IMG/VR virus record: IMGVR_UViG_3300031952_000041
Span: 1-42,299 of that record
DNA: 42,299 nt
Source of the DNA: a virus
Reading direction: 5' to 3' (one strand)
Shown: one piece after another, positions 14,088 through 21,445 of the stretch
How positions within the stretch are numbered: position 1 is the stretch's first letter
How the letters are laid out: each line of letters begins with the position of its first letter
Notes under the pieces: generated by a model
Told to the model about the DNA's origin: nothing
The model's input: the letters and a program-made list of their open reading frames with translations, nothing else
The model's database searches: none
Made by a program: the position numbers and the translations under genes

Positions 14088-14687
14088 ATGGGAACTTCAA
14101 TTTTACATAATGATATTATGAAAGTTGAAAAATTATTAATTAATGCTGTTCATCTGGTAAAATCACCAGCAAATAAAAAAATGTTTTTTTTAGTGAAAGG
14201 GGAACAAATGAAAAAAGAAGATTTAGAAAAAAAGTTAAAGGAACAAGGTTTAACTGATGATGAAATTAAATATACTATTGAAAATGAAGAATTAACTAAA
14301 ATTTTACTTGATGATAAAAATGATAAAAATGCTTTAGATGTTATTAAAGATGGTATTAAGAATAGTGTTGATGGTATTAATAATGCTATTAAATATGCAA
14401 ATAGTATTTCTGAATTAACATCTAAATTAATTGATCCATTAGAAAAATTAACTAATTTTTTATCTATTGGAACAGATAAAAATAAGCATGATGATAAAGA
14501 CAAACAAGACGATAAAGATAAACAGAATGATAAAGACAAACAAGACGATAAAGATAAACAGAATGATAAAAATAATAATGATTCAGAAAAAGAGTTTGAT
14601 AATTCTGTATCAGAATTAGCAAGTGAAATTTCCGGATTGGCTAATGATACTGTTGAATTAGTTGAAGGTGTTATTAATTCTAGTTAA
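14088..14687 (+). CDS. probable capsid scaffolding protein, 199 aa
   Basis: A strongly helical, charged protein immediately before the major capsid gene, the usual scaffold position. The N-terminus contains HLVKSPANKKMFFLVKG, similar to the LVDxPAN...K segment found near phage protease/scaffold boundaries, so it may be a processing site. A helical core (residues about 45-125) is followed by a tandem DKDKQD/DKDKQN repeat and a helical C-terminus that could bind capsid. AAGGAGA precedes the start. Functional assignment rests on context and composition. Confidence 0.6.
   Translation: MGTSILHNDIMKVEKLLINAVHLVKSPANKKMFFLVKGEQMKKEDLEKKLKEQGLTDDEIKYTIENEELTKILLDDKNDKNALDVIKDGIKNSVDGINNAIKYANSISELTSKLIDPLEKLTNFLSIGTDKNKHDDKDKQDDKDKQNDKDKQDDKDKQNDKNNNDSEKEFDNSVSELASEISGLANDTVELVEGVINSS
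14493..14564 (+). repeat. 36-bp tandem repeat inside the scaffold gene (x2)
   Basis: Two exact 36-bp copies (14493-14528 and 14529-14564), each made of two 18-bp halves encoding DKDKQD and DKDKQN. The repeat lengthens an unstructured acidic/basic linker and keeps the reading frame, so copy number can vary without damaging the protein. Confidence 0.9.
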
Positions 14688-14750
14688 TAGAATTAAGAGA
14701 ACAAAAAACAATCAATCAAACAAAAAAAACAAAAAAGGGAGAAAATTATT

Positions 14751-16142
14751 ATGAATAAGGAAACAATGGATAATTTAATCAAAACTTTAAAAGATGCAAG
14801 GGAAGCAATCCAATTAGCAAAGTCAAAAAAGAATACTAATTTGGTTACTGTAGAAAATTTAAAAACCATTCTTGCCGATACTTTAGCTAATTACAAGGGC
14901 GCTGGTTTAAGAAAAGGCGAATTTGATTTTGATGGTTATTCTGTTGATGATAAAAATAATCTTGATTCTTATAGATTTACTATGCTTCAAAAATCAGATA
15001 ACTCAAGTATGCTTGAATTGCAAAAGATTAACGATGATTTGTTAATCTTAGGTAGCGTTTTATCTGTTATGAATAAAACATCAAATAAAGATGCTATTAT
15101 GGGCAGTAAATTATATCAAAAATTTATTAATCATAAGGCTGTTTCTGAATTAAGAAAAGCAATTGATGGTACTTCTGGTAAAGGCGCTGAATGGATTCCA
15201 ACTATGTTTAGTGCTGATTTAATCGAAAAGGTAAAAGTTGAATTAAAAGTAGCAGCATTATTTGGAAGGATTATTATGCCAAGTAATCCCTATACTTTAC
15301 CAGTAGAAGGAAATGATGCTGTAGGTTATTTAGTTTCAAATACTACTTCTGATGATATTAGAGATAGTAATGCAATGCCTTTAGCTTCTACTCCAGGAAC
15401 TACAAAAACTACTTTTGATGCCTCTAAATTGGGTGCAAGAACAGTTTTTAATGAAGAAACAAATGAAGATAGTATTATTGGTATTATGGATTATTGTAAA
15501 ATGAAAGTAGTAGAAGCAATTGCAAGGGCAATTGAAAATGCAACATGTAATGGTTCTAGAGCAGGAACACATCCTGATAATGATATTCAAACTGATGCAA
15601 ATTCGGCAAAATTATCTGATAGGGCATGGGATGGTTTTAGGCAATGTGTGCAAGATGCTAGTTCATGGTCTGATGGTGCTACTTTTGATATTGCATTATT
15701 TAGGAAAGTAAGAAAATCTATGGGAAAATATGGCATTTATCCACAAGATTTAGCTTGCGTTTGTTCTATTAATGTAATGTATAAGATGTTATCTTCTATT
15801 GCTGATATTCAAACATTAGATAAGTATGGACCAAATGCTATTATTCTCAATGGCGAGGTTGGGAAAATTGATGGTGTTCCAATTGTTGTTTCTGAATTTA
15901 TGCGAGATAATTTGTCTGCTACTGGTTTTAATACTGCTGGTGGTCCTAATACTAAAGCAGCTTATGTTATTGTTAATAGAAAAAGATTTTTATATGGTGA
16001 TAGGAGAGAAATTACTACTGATAGTGAAAAAAGTATTGAAACAGATAAGGTTGTAGTTGTTTCTAAAATTAGACAAGATTTTAGAAGGTTGCAAGCAAAT
16101 GCTGAAACAGCAATTGGTGGAGCATATAATATTACACCATAA
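14751..16142 (+). CDS. major capsid protein, HK97 fold
   Basis: A 463-aa HK97-type major capsid protein. Residues 1-about 140 are helical and probably form the delta/scaffolding region. The main fold follows, with GAEWIPTMFSADLIEKVK, AALFGRIIMPSNPYTLPV, ARTVFNEETNEDSI, RAIENATCNGSRAGTHPDND, LFRKVRKSMGKYGIYPQDL, KIDGVPIVVSEFM and IVNRKRFLYGDRREI near the C-terminus. GGGAGA precedes the start. Its codons contain more G and C than its neighbours, as expected for the most abundant late product. A large hairpin follows the stop. Confidence 0.95.
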   Translation: MNKETMDNLIKTLKDAREAIQLAKSKKNTNLVTVENLKTILADTLANYKGAGLRKGEFDFDGYSVDDKNNLDSYRFTMLQKSDNSSMLELQKINDDLLILGSVLSVMNKTSNKDAIMGSKLYQKFINHKAVSELRKAIDGTSGKGAEWIPTMFSADLIEKVKVELKVAALFGRIIMPSNPYTLPVEGNDAVGYLVSNTTSDDIRDSNAMPLASTPGTTKTTFDASKLGARTVFNEETNEDSIIGIMDYCKMKVVEAIARAIENATCNGSRAGTHPDNDIQTDANSAKLSDRAWDGFRQCVQDASSWSDGATFDIALFRKVRKSMGKYGIYPQDLACVCSINVMYKMLSSIADIQTLDKYGPNAIILNGEVGKIDGVPIVVSEFMRDNLSATGFNTAGGPNTKAAYVIVNRKRFLYGDRREITTDSEKSIETDKVVVVSKIRQDFRRLQANAETAIGGAYNITP

Positions 16143-16217
16143 TTTTTTTTGATTTAATATTGCGCTTGCATTAAACAATTATTTGTTTAATGCAAGCTTA
16201 TATGAAATCAAAAAAAA
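16143..16217 (+). terminator. long hairpin downstream of the capsid gene
   Basis: GCTTGCATTAAACA (16164-16177) pairs perfectly with TGTTTAATGCAAGC (16184-16197) across a 6-nt loop. The flanking TTTTTTTTGATTT and AAATCAAAAAAAA can extend pairing to 16143-16217. There is no T run right after the stem on the plus strand, so it may protect the capsid mRNA 3' end or reduce downstream transcription rather than fully terminate. Confidence 0.55.
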
Positions 16218-16232
16218 GAAAGGAGAATAAAA

Positions 16233-16469
16233 ATGAAATGTTTTGTATGGGAAGCAAATTATAATTATTCAAGTTCTAAATTAAATTTAAATTCTAATAT
16301 TGAATATGAAATAGGAAAAGATATTACAGAAGAAGAAGCAAAAAGAATTTGCAATGATTTTCCTAAACTTGCTAAAATTATTGATAAAGATAATAAAAAT
16401 AATAAAGATAATAAAAATGATGTTAAAGATGATATTAAAAATGATATCAAAAAAATTAATATACTTTAA
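16233..16469 (+). CDS. small hypothetical protein between two hairpins, 78 aa
   Basis: Not recognised. The first 50 residues look folded (MKCFVWEANYNYSSSKLNLN, ITEEEAKRICNDFPKLAKII); the rest is a low-complexity Lys/Asp/Asn tail (KDNKNNKDNKNDVKDDIKND). AGAAAGGAGA is a good ribosome site. Small proteins after the capsid gene are often decoration, head-completion or assembly factors; nothing here chooses among them. Confidence 0.6.
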   Translation: MKCFVWEANYNYSSSKLNLNSNIEYEIGKDITEEEAKRICNDFPKLAKIIDKDNKNNKDNKNDVKDDIKNDIKKINIL

Positions 16470-16482
16470 ATTTTAAATATAC

Positions 16483-16510
16483 TTGCATTAATCTTTAAAG
16501 ATTAATGCAA
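16483..16510. promoter_or_regulatory. 28-bp perfect palindrome overlapping a start codon
   Basis: TTGCATTAATCTTT and its exact complement AAAGATTAATGCAA abut without a loop. Its last base is the A of the ATG at 16510. It shares CTTGCATTAA with the 16164-16197 hairpin. In RNA it would form a stem with a small loop just before the next gene; as DNA it could be a protein-binding site. Confidence 0.6.
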
Positions 16511-16905
16511 TGAATTTAGAATTTAAAGTTAAAAAAGGAATAAAGAAATTGGAAAATGACTTTAACATTATTGGATTTATTATAAATGGTTTATTTACAT
16601 TAATTTTATTATTAGGTGGAATTTATTTAAAATCATTAATTAATGATAATAAGAAAATTAAAGAAGATATTGAAGATAAATTAAAAAATTTACAATCAAA
16701 AGAACTTTGTGAAAGTAGACATATAGGAATGAATATATTAAATAAAAATATGCAAGATGATATAAAAGAAATAAAACAAGAAATAAAAGAAGGTTTTAAT
16801 AATGTATATAATAAAATTGATAGTAAAATTTCAGATATAACAATATTAAATTCATCAATACAAGAATTAACCAAAACAATAACTGGATTAATTAAAAAAG
16901 GATAA
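16510..16905 (+). CDS. membrane-anchored coiled-coil protein, 131 aa
   Basis: Not recognised. One hydrophobic segment (about residues 20-45, IIGFIINGLFTLILLLGGIY) is followed by a long charged heptad-like region (KIKEDIEDKLKNLQ, IKEIKQEIKEGFNNVYNKI) that reads as a coiled coil. The ATG at 16510 has no ribosome site and sits at the edge of a palindrome. A TTG at 16549 (codon 14) has AAAAAAGGA eight bases upstream and may be the real start. Its location before the head-tail connector is unusual for a membrane protein. Confidence 0.6.
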   Translation: MNLEFKVKKGIKKLENDFNIIGFIINGLFTLILLLGGIYLKSLINDNKKIKEDIEDKLKNLQSKELCESRHIGMNILNKNMQDDIKEIKQEIKEGFNNVYNKIDSKISDITILNSSIQELTKTITGLIKKG

Positions 16906-16911
16906 ACTAAA

Positions 16912-17454
16912 ATGGCATTATTAACTTTAAATGAATATAAAGTTTTTGCTAATATAACTGGAATTTTAGCAGATGCAAGATTAACTGCTATTATTAATAG
17001 TGCTAATCAATGGTTTTTAACTAAATTAAAAAGAAACATTGAAGAAAAATCACAAGAAGAATATTATGATGGAGATAATACATCTGAATTATTATTAAGA
17101 GATTATCCAATTACTGAATTAACTGAATTAAAAATTGATGATACTTTAATTACTGCTACTGATTATGCTACATACTATTCTAGTGGAATAATTAAAATGC
17201 TTTATGGAATTTTTTCTGGTGGAATACAAAATGTTTATGTTAAATATAAATCTGGATTTAATCCTGTTCCTAATGATATTAAAATGGCTATATCAGAATT
17301 GGTTTCTAAAAAATATGAATCATTTGATAAAAAAGGAAATTCATTTTCAAGTGAAGCATTTATGGGTGGTTCTTTGGTTTTTAAAGATTCTGATATTACT
17401 GAATTTATGAAAATGGTTTTAGATAATTATAGAAAAAAGGGAAAACCTAATTAA
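16912..17454 (+). CDS. head-tail connector protein (gp6-like)
   Basis: A 180-aa protein with the gp6/DUF3199-type pattern: an N-terminal helical half (LTAIINSANQWFLTKLKRNI), then EEYYDGDNTSELLLRDYPITELTELKID, a beta stretch ending VYVKYKSGFNPVPNDIKMAI and a C-terminal helix. These proteins form the adaptor ring under the portal. The TAA stop overlaps the next gene's ATG (TAATG), a sign of tight coupling. Gene order (capsid, connector, completion, tail) supports the call. Confidence 0.82.
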   Translation: MALLTLNEYKVFANITGILADARLTAIINSANQWFLTKLKRNIEEKSQEEYYDGDNTSELLLRDYPITELTELKIDDTLITATDYATYYSSGIIKMLYGIFSGGIQNVYVKYKSGFNPVPNDIKMAISELVSKKYESFDKKGNSFSSEAFMGGSLVFKDSDITEFMKMVLDNYRKKGKPN

Positions 17455-18026
17455 TGGAGATAAAAATAACAACTAAAAATATTCCAATATTTACAAGTAA
17501 AGAATATGGAGAATATAGAAAATGTATTAAAGATATTTGTGAAGCATGGTCTTTTAGAACAATTAATAATATTAAAATTGATTTATCTGGAAATAGATTA
17601 AAAGTTAAAACTGGAAGATTAAGAAATTCCATTCAACATAAAATAAATCAAACAGCGACAAAAACAAAAATTCAAATAGGTTCATGGTCTGTTCCATATG
17701 CTGAAATTCATGATAAAAAATCCGATACAATTATACAACCTAAAAATGTTAATTTTCTTACTGTTCCAGTTAATGAAACAATAAAAGGAAGAGCAAGACA
17801 ATACAGTAATACAAAAGTTATAAAATCTTTTAATAAATTATTTCTTGTTCAAGTAAATAAAGGTGGATGGGTAAAACCATTATTTAGTTTAAAAAAACAA
17901 GTAAAAATAAGGGGAACAGGATATTTAACTGACAATATAAATAATATGGTCCCAATGCTTAAATTGCAATTAAGCATGGGTACAGAGAAAGAATTAAATA
18001 TTAAATTAAATAAAAAAAGGTTTTAA
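17454..18026 (+). CDS. head closure/tail completion protein (HK97 gp10-like)
   Basis: A 190-aa basic protein. KVKTGRLRNSIQHKI (about residues 49-63) is the T-G-x-L-R-xS motif of the HK97 gp10/virion morphogenesis family, and VPYAEIHDKK with NFLTVPVNETIKGRARQYSN are also typical of this group, as is GTGYLTDNI near the C-terminus. The protein acts in joining heads to tails or finishing the tail. It overlaps the connector gene by one base. Confidence 0.75.
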   Translation: MEIKITTKNIPIFTSKEYGEYRKCIKDICEAWSFRTINNIKIDLSGNRLKVKTGRLRNSIQHKINQTATKTKIQIGSWSVPYAEIHDKKSDTIIQPKNVNFLTVPVNETIKGRARQYSNTKVIKSFNKLFLVQVNKGGWVKPLFSLKKQVKIRGTGYLTDNINNMVPMLKLQLSMGTEKELNIKLNKKRF

Positions 18027-18030
18027 AAAA

Positions 18031-18543
18031 ATGCCTTATACATCAAGCAAAAGATTAGAAATTTTAAATAGAATAAAATCATTACTTAACAATATAAAAA
18101 TTATTAATGGTTTTCCCATTAATATTATAACTGTTAGTGAAAGAATATTAGATATTGATAATATACATTGTGAAGAAACACCAGCAATAGGAATTTCAAT
18201 TTCTTCTGGTGGTTCTAATTCATTAATTACAACAGGAACAAATATTGATACTGTTTTAAATATAATTTTAAATTTTTTTATTTATACGCAACCAGAAGAA
18301 AATCCTATAACTGAATTAGATAAATTATTATGGTCTACTGAATTTGCTTTATTGAATGGAACACCAAATACTCCTTGGAATAATAAATTTAAAACTGCTT
18401 CATTAAATAGTTTAGGTAATGTTTATTATGTTTCATTTGATGAACAATTTAATACTGATGAAGGTATTTTATCAATGTATAAAAAAGCATTTGCTAGATG
18501 GTCATTAACTGTTAAATATTTGAAATCAACAACTAATCCATAA
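18031..18543 (+). CDS. putative tail terminator/neck protein
   Basis: A 170-aa protein at the position of the tail terminator, between the gp10-like protein and the tail-tube genes. It begins with a helix (RLEILNRIKSLLNNI), then strands including PAIGISISSGG, VLNIILNFFIYTQ and YYVSFDEQFNTDEG with a closing RWSLTVKYL. This alpha-plus-beta layout fits tail-completion proteins that cap the tail tube. Sequence identity is too low to name the family firmly. Confidence 0.55.
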   Translation: MPYTSSKRLEILNRIKSLLNNIKIINGFPINIITVSERILDIDNIHCEETPAIGISISSGGSNSLITTGTNIDTVLNIILNFFIYTQPEENPITELDKLLWSTEFALLNGTPNTPWNNKFKTASLNSLGNVYYVSFDEQFNTDEGILSMYKKAFARWSLTVKYLKSTTNP

Positions 18544-18547
18544 AAAA

Positions 18548-19567
18548 ATGTTTACAAATTATCAAACAACTTTAGTATTTAAAAAAGCTAATACTTGGGG
18601 AACACCAGTAATAGTTGATAAATATTTATTAATATTAAATGAAGATATATTAAAAGAAAGAATAAATGTTAATGATTTATCATTAAATCAAGATTTTATT
18701 GAATGTTTATCTTTAGGAAATATTGAATGTAAAGGGACTTTTGAAACTTATTTACATTATTTTCCGGGAGATATTAATAATAGTTTATTACATTTATTAT
18801 TTTTTTCTATGGGAAAAACAGATTTAACTATTTTACCATTAGGAACAAAAAGAACTTTTGAATTAACTAAAAATCTTAATGGTTTATTTTCAACTTTAGT
18901 AATTGATAAAATAACATCAATACATGAAATGCCAACAGTAAAATTTATTGGATTTAGGATATATGGTAATATAGGTGAATTATTAAAAATTCAATTTCTT
19001 ATAGTTACAAATAATAGAAATATTAATGAATTAATTAATACAAGATTAATTGTAAATTCATTAGCATTAAAACAAATAAATGAATCAGAAAATTTAAATC
19101 CATTATCTTTAAATTTTGCATCATTTTTAGTTACACCTTATGGTTCTTCTGTTTTTACTGAATATGGAATTTCTTCAATTGATTTAATATTTAAAAGAAA
19201 TTATGATTTAGATTTTGTAGCAGGAAATAATAATGAAACATTAGAACCATTAGTTTATAATGAAGATTTAATTGAGCTTGATATTATAATGAATTATTAT
19301 GATTCAAAAAAGTTTATTGAAGATTTTGATTTAGAAAATATATTAACTGCTAAATTAGAAATTATAGCAAAAGAATTAATTGTTAATTTACGTTATTCTT
19401 TTAAAATTAATTTTAATAAGATGGTATTAATTAATGAATCAGATATAATTAACAATTCAGGATTACAACCATTAACTTTAAAGTTTGCATTATTAGATGA
19501 TGATCAAAACGGGAAACAACCATTTGATATAGAAATTATTTCAAATAGTATTGAAATAATAAATTAA
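18548..19567 (+). CDS. tail tube-like protein, first of two paralogues
   Basis: A 339-aa protein that aligns by eye along its length with the next gene product. Shared landmarks are ECLSLGNIE/ECVDLGNIA, NGLFSTLVIDKI/DGLFATYAVDKI, HEMPTVKFIGFRI/HENPSVKIAGFTI, FKRNYDLDFVAGNNNE/FNRNIEGDYVASGNNE. The fold class is the Phage_tube_2-like tail tube protein. Codons are more A+T-rich than the second copy and the ribosome site is weak, suggesting lower expression. It may be a minor or tip-specific tube subunit. Confidence 0.7.
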   Translation: MFTNYQTTLVFKKANTWGTPVIVDKYLLILNEDILKERINVNDLSLNQDFIECLSLGNIECKGTFETYLHYFPGDINNSLLHLLFFSMGKTDLTILPLGTKRTFELTKNLNGLFSTLVIDKITSIHEMPTVKFIGFRIYGNIGELLKIQFLIVTNNRNINELINTRLIVNSLALKQINESENLNPLSLNFASFLVTPYGSSVFTEYGISSIDLIFKRNYDLDFVAGNNNETLEPLVYNEDLIELDIIMNYYDSKKFIEDFDLENILTAKLEIIAKELIVNLRYSFKINFNKMVLINESDIINNSGLQPLTLKFALLDDDQNGKQPFDIEIISNSIEIIN

Positions 19568-19582
19568 AAAAGGAGAAACAAA

Positions 19583-20617
19583 ATGGGAAAATCAGTAACA
19601 GGAACAGAAGTTATCGCTGGTATGAAAAAAGGAGCAGTTTGGGGAACAGCAGTAGCTTTAGGAGCAGGAAATGGAATTTATATATTAACAGATGGTATTG
19701 AATCAGCACCAGAAATTTTACAAGATGAAAGTTTAGGAAATGCTTTTACTGAATGTGTTGATTTAGGAAATATTGCAAGTGAAGGTGATATTGAAGCTAT
19801 GTTAAAATATGAAGGTTTATTATTACCATTTGCATTATGTTTAGGAGTAGCAGGATTACCTACATTACTTACTAATGGTTATGAGCATATTCTAAAATGT
19901 TCTAATAATATTGATGGTTTATTTGCTACATATGCTGTTGATAAAATTTTAAAAGTTCATGAGAATCCTAGCGTTAAAATAGCAGGATTTACTATTAGTG
20001 GTGAATCTGGAGATTATGTTAAAGTTACTTTTAATATTATTGGAAATACTTTAAAAGATAATTCTGTTGTTAATACTCCCGTTACAATGGCTACTGTAAC
20101 TTATTTAATGAAATGCGGGAATATTGTTTTCAATAATGGTAAATTTTTATTAAAAGATTATGATGGTTCTGCTCCTACTGGTGGAGATAGAATTTTAATT
20201 AGTTCTTTTGAAATAGAATTTAATAGAAATATTGAAGGTGATTATGTTGCTAGTGGCAATAATGAAATTATCGAACCTACGCAAAATGGACAACCAGAAT
20301 TAAATGTGTCTATCGAATTTCCAAGATATACTGATTCAAGATTTATTTCTGATTTATTTGCAAAACAAGAACATGAAATGATTATTGTTTTTGAAGGCAA
20401 TTTAATTGGTGTTGGACCAGATAAATATACTTGTAGAATTGAATTACCGAGATTAGTTATTGTAGATGCAAATGTTCCTGTTGATGGTTTGGGAAAATTT
20501 CCAACACCAATTACTTACAAAGGATTAATAGCACATACTGTTCCAGCTGGTTTTGATAATGTAGGACCAATAACATTAATTTTTATTAATTCAATTGACG
20601 ATGATCCATTAGCATAA
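19583..20617 (+). CDS. major tail tube protein
   Basis: A 344-aa protein, AAAAAGGAGA upstream. The N-terminal Gly/Ala-rich VTGTEVIAGMKKGAVWGTAV and the later EFNRNIEGDYVASGNNEIIEP, ELNVSIEFPRYTD and YTCRIELPRLVIVDAN segments are typical of the tail tube family with a VWGTAV-type start. It would polymerise into the tube of the long non-contractile tail. It is the more G+C-rich, better-initiated copy of a tandem pair, so probably the main subunit. Confidence 0.82.
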   Translation: MGKSVTGTEVIAGMKKGAVWGTAVALGAGNGIYILTDGIESAPEILQDESLGNAFTECVDLGNIASEGDIEAMLKYEGLLLPFALCLGVAGLPTLLTNGYEHILKCSNNIDGLFATYAVDKILKVHENPSVKIAGFTISGESGDYVKVTFNIIGNTLKDNSVVNTPVTMATVTYLMKCGNIVFNNGKFLLKDYDGSAPTGGDRILISSFEIEFNRNIEGDYVASGNNEIIEPTQNGQPELNVSIEFPRYTDSRFISDLFAKQEHEMIIVFEGNLIGVGPDKYTCRIELPRLVIVDANVPVDGLGKFPTPITYKGLIAHTVPAGFDNVGPITLIFINSIDDDPLA

Positions 20618-20676
20618 ATTAAAAATTTTTTTACTATACCATAAAATATTAACAAAAAATAAAGGGGAACAAAAAA

Positions 20677-21075
20677 ATGGGAATTAATTTAAAAAAGGTA
20701 AAGGATAAATTTAATGAGAATAAAGGTTATTGGTTTGAATTTCCTGATGATAAAGATATTAAAATAAAAGTTAGGCCATTATTTCCAGAAAAAGCAAATG
20801 AATTAACAAGAAAATCAACTAGAATTAATTCTTTAACTGGAAATAAAGAGATTGATGGTGAAAAATTAGCAAAACTTACTAGAGAATATATGATAGAAGA
20901 TTGGAAAGGAATTAGTATTGATGATAATACAGATTGTAATAATGAAGCAAAAGAATTATTAGCATTATATTGTGATAATATTATTAAATTTATTATGACA
21001 AAATCAAGCGAATTGGCAAATATTATAGTTAATGAAAATGATGAATTATTAAAAAACTTAGAAAATGTACTATAG
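20677..21075 (+). CDS. tail assembly chaperone, short form (gpG-like)
   Basis: A 132-aa protein between the tail tube and tape measure genes. Residues about 25-85 (IKIKVRPLFPEKANELTRKS, REYMIEDWKGISIDD) match the tail assembly chaperone pattern of IRPL...A....R....LL...I.DWKG. Such proteins coat the tape measure protein and recruit tube subunits, and are absent from virions. AAAGGGGAAC precedes the ATG. Near its 3' end it crosses an A-AAA-AAC slippery heptamer, so a fraction of ribosomes continue into the 21057-21440 frame. Confidence 0.82.
   Translation: MGINLKKVKDKFNENKGYWFEFPDDKDIKIKVRPLFPEKANELTRKSTRINSLTGNKEIDGEKLAKLTREYMIEDWKGISIDDNTDCNNEAKELLALYCDNIIKFIMTKSSELANIIVNENDELLKNLENVL
21051..21057 (+). 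promoter_or_regulatory. programmed -1 ribosomal frameshift site A-AAA-AAC
   Basis: In the chaperone frame the bases read TTA-AAA-AAC-TTA, placing the X-XXY-YYZ heptamer A-AAA-AAC at 21051-21057. The -1 frame is open from 21045 to 21440, while the zero frame stops at 21073-21075. An 11-bp perfect stem (TTAATTGTTCT 21097-21107, AGAACAATTAA 21116-21126) lies about 39 nt downstream, farther than typical stimulators. Confidence 0.85.
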
Positions 21076-21440
21076 ATATTGTAAATAATCCTAGTGTTAA
21101 TTGTTCTGATTGTAAAGAACAATTAAATAAAGATGAAATTACTATTAATAATTTAGAAAATGCTTGTTCTATTTGTCCATTAGGTATTTATAATAATAAT
21201 GTTTTGCAAATATATTTTTTGTATTGTTCAGTATTTAATGGTTTAATTCCTTTTGATATTTCTTTACAAACATATTTTCCTGATTTTTATGAAAAAGATG
21301 AACATGAAAAAAAAATTATTTTATCATCTTTTTTAATTATACATAATACTATACTCGAACAAATGAAAATTAAAGAAGAAATGAAAAGAAAAGCAATGGA
21401 AAGAAAAAATAAAAATAAAGGAAAAATAAAAAGGAGATAA
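21057..21440 (+). CDS. T extension of the tail assembly chaperone (made by -1 frameshift)
   Basis: A 127-aa extension in the -1 frame, giving a fusion of about 254 aa with the upstream chaperone. It carries CSDCKEQLNKDEI and CSICPLGIYNNN, two CxxC pairs that could bind zinc, then an aromatic stretch (FNGLIPFDISLQTYFPDFYEK) and a very basic Lys/Arg/Met C-terminus that suits tape-measure contact. No ribosome site precedes internal starts; a TTG at 21204 has none. The gpG/gpGT arrangement of phage lambda is the precedent. The frame ends just before the tape measure gene. Confidence 0.85.
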   Translation, partial: LRKCTIDIVNNPSVNCSDCKEQLNKDEITINNLENACSICPLGIYNNNVLQIYFLYCSVFNGLIPFDISLQTYFPDFYEKDEHEKKIILSSFLIIHNTILEQMKIKEEMKRKAMERKNKNKGKIKRR

Positions 21441-21445
21441 ATAAT

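Noticed and set aside
14150-14539. 129-codon minus-strand ORF inside the scaffold gene
   Set aside because: It is an antisense reading of the DKDKQ repeat, giving Ser/Leu/Cys low-complexity repeats.
21204-21440. Independent 78-aa gene starting at TTG 21204
   Set aside because: There is no ribosome site, and the frame is open upstream to the slippery heptamer. It is better explained as the frameshifted chaperone extension.
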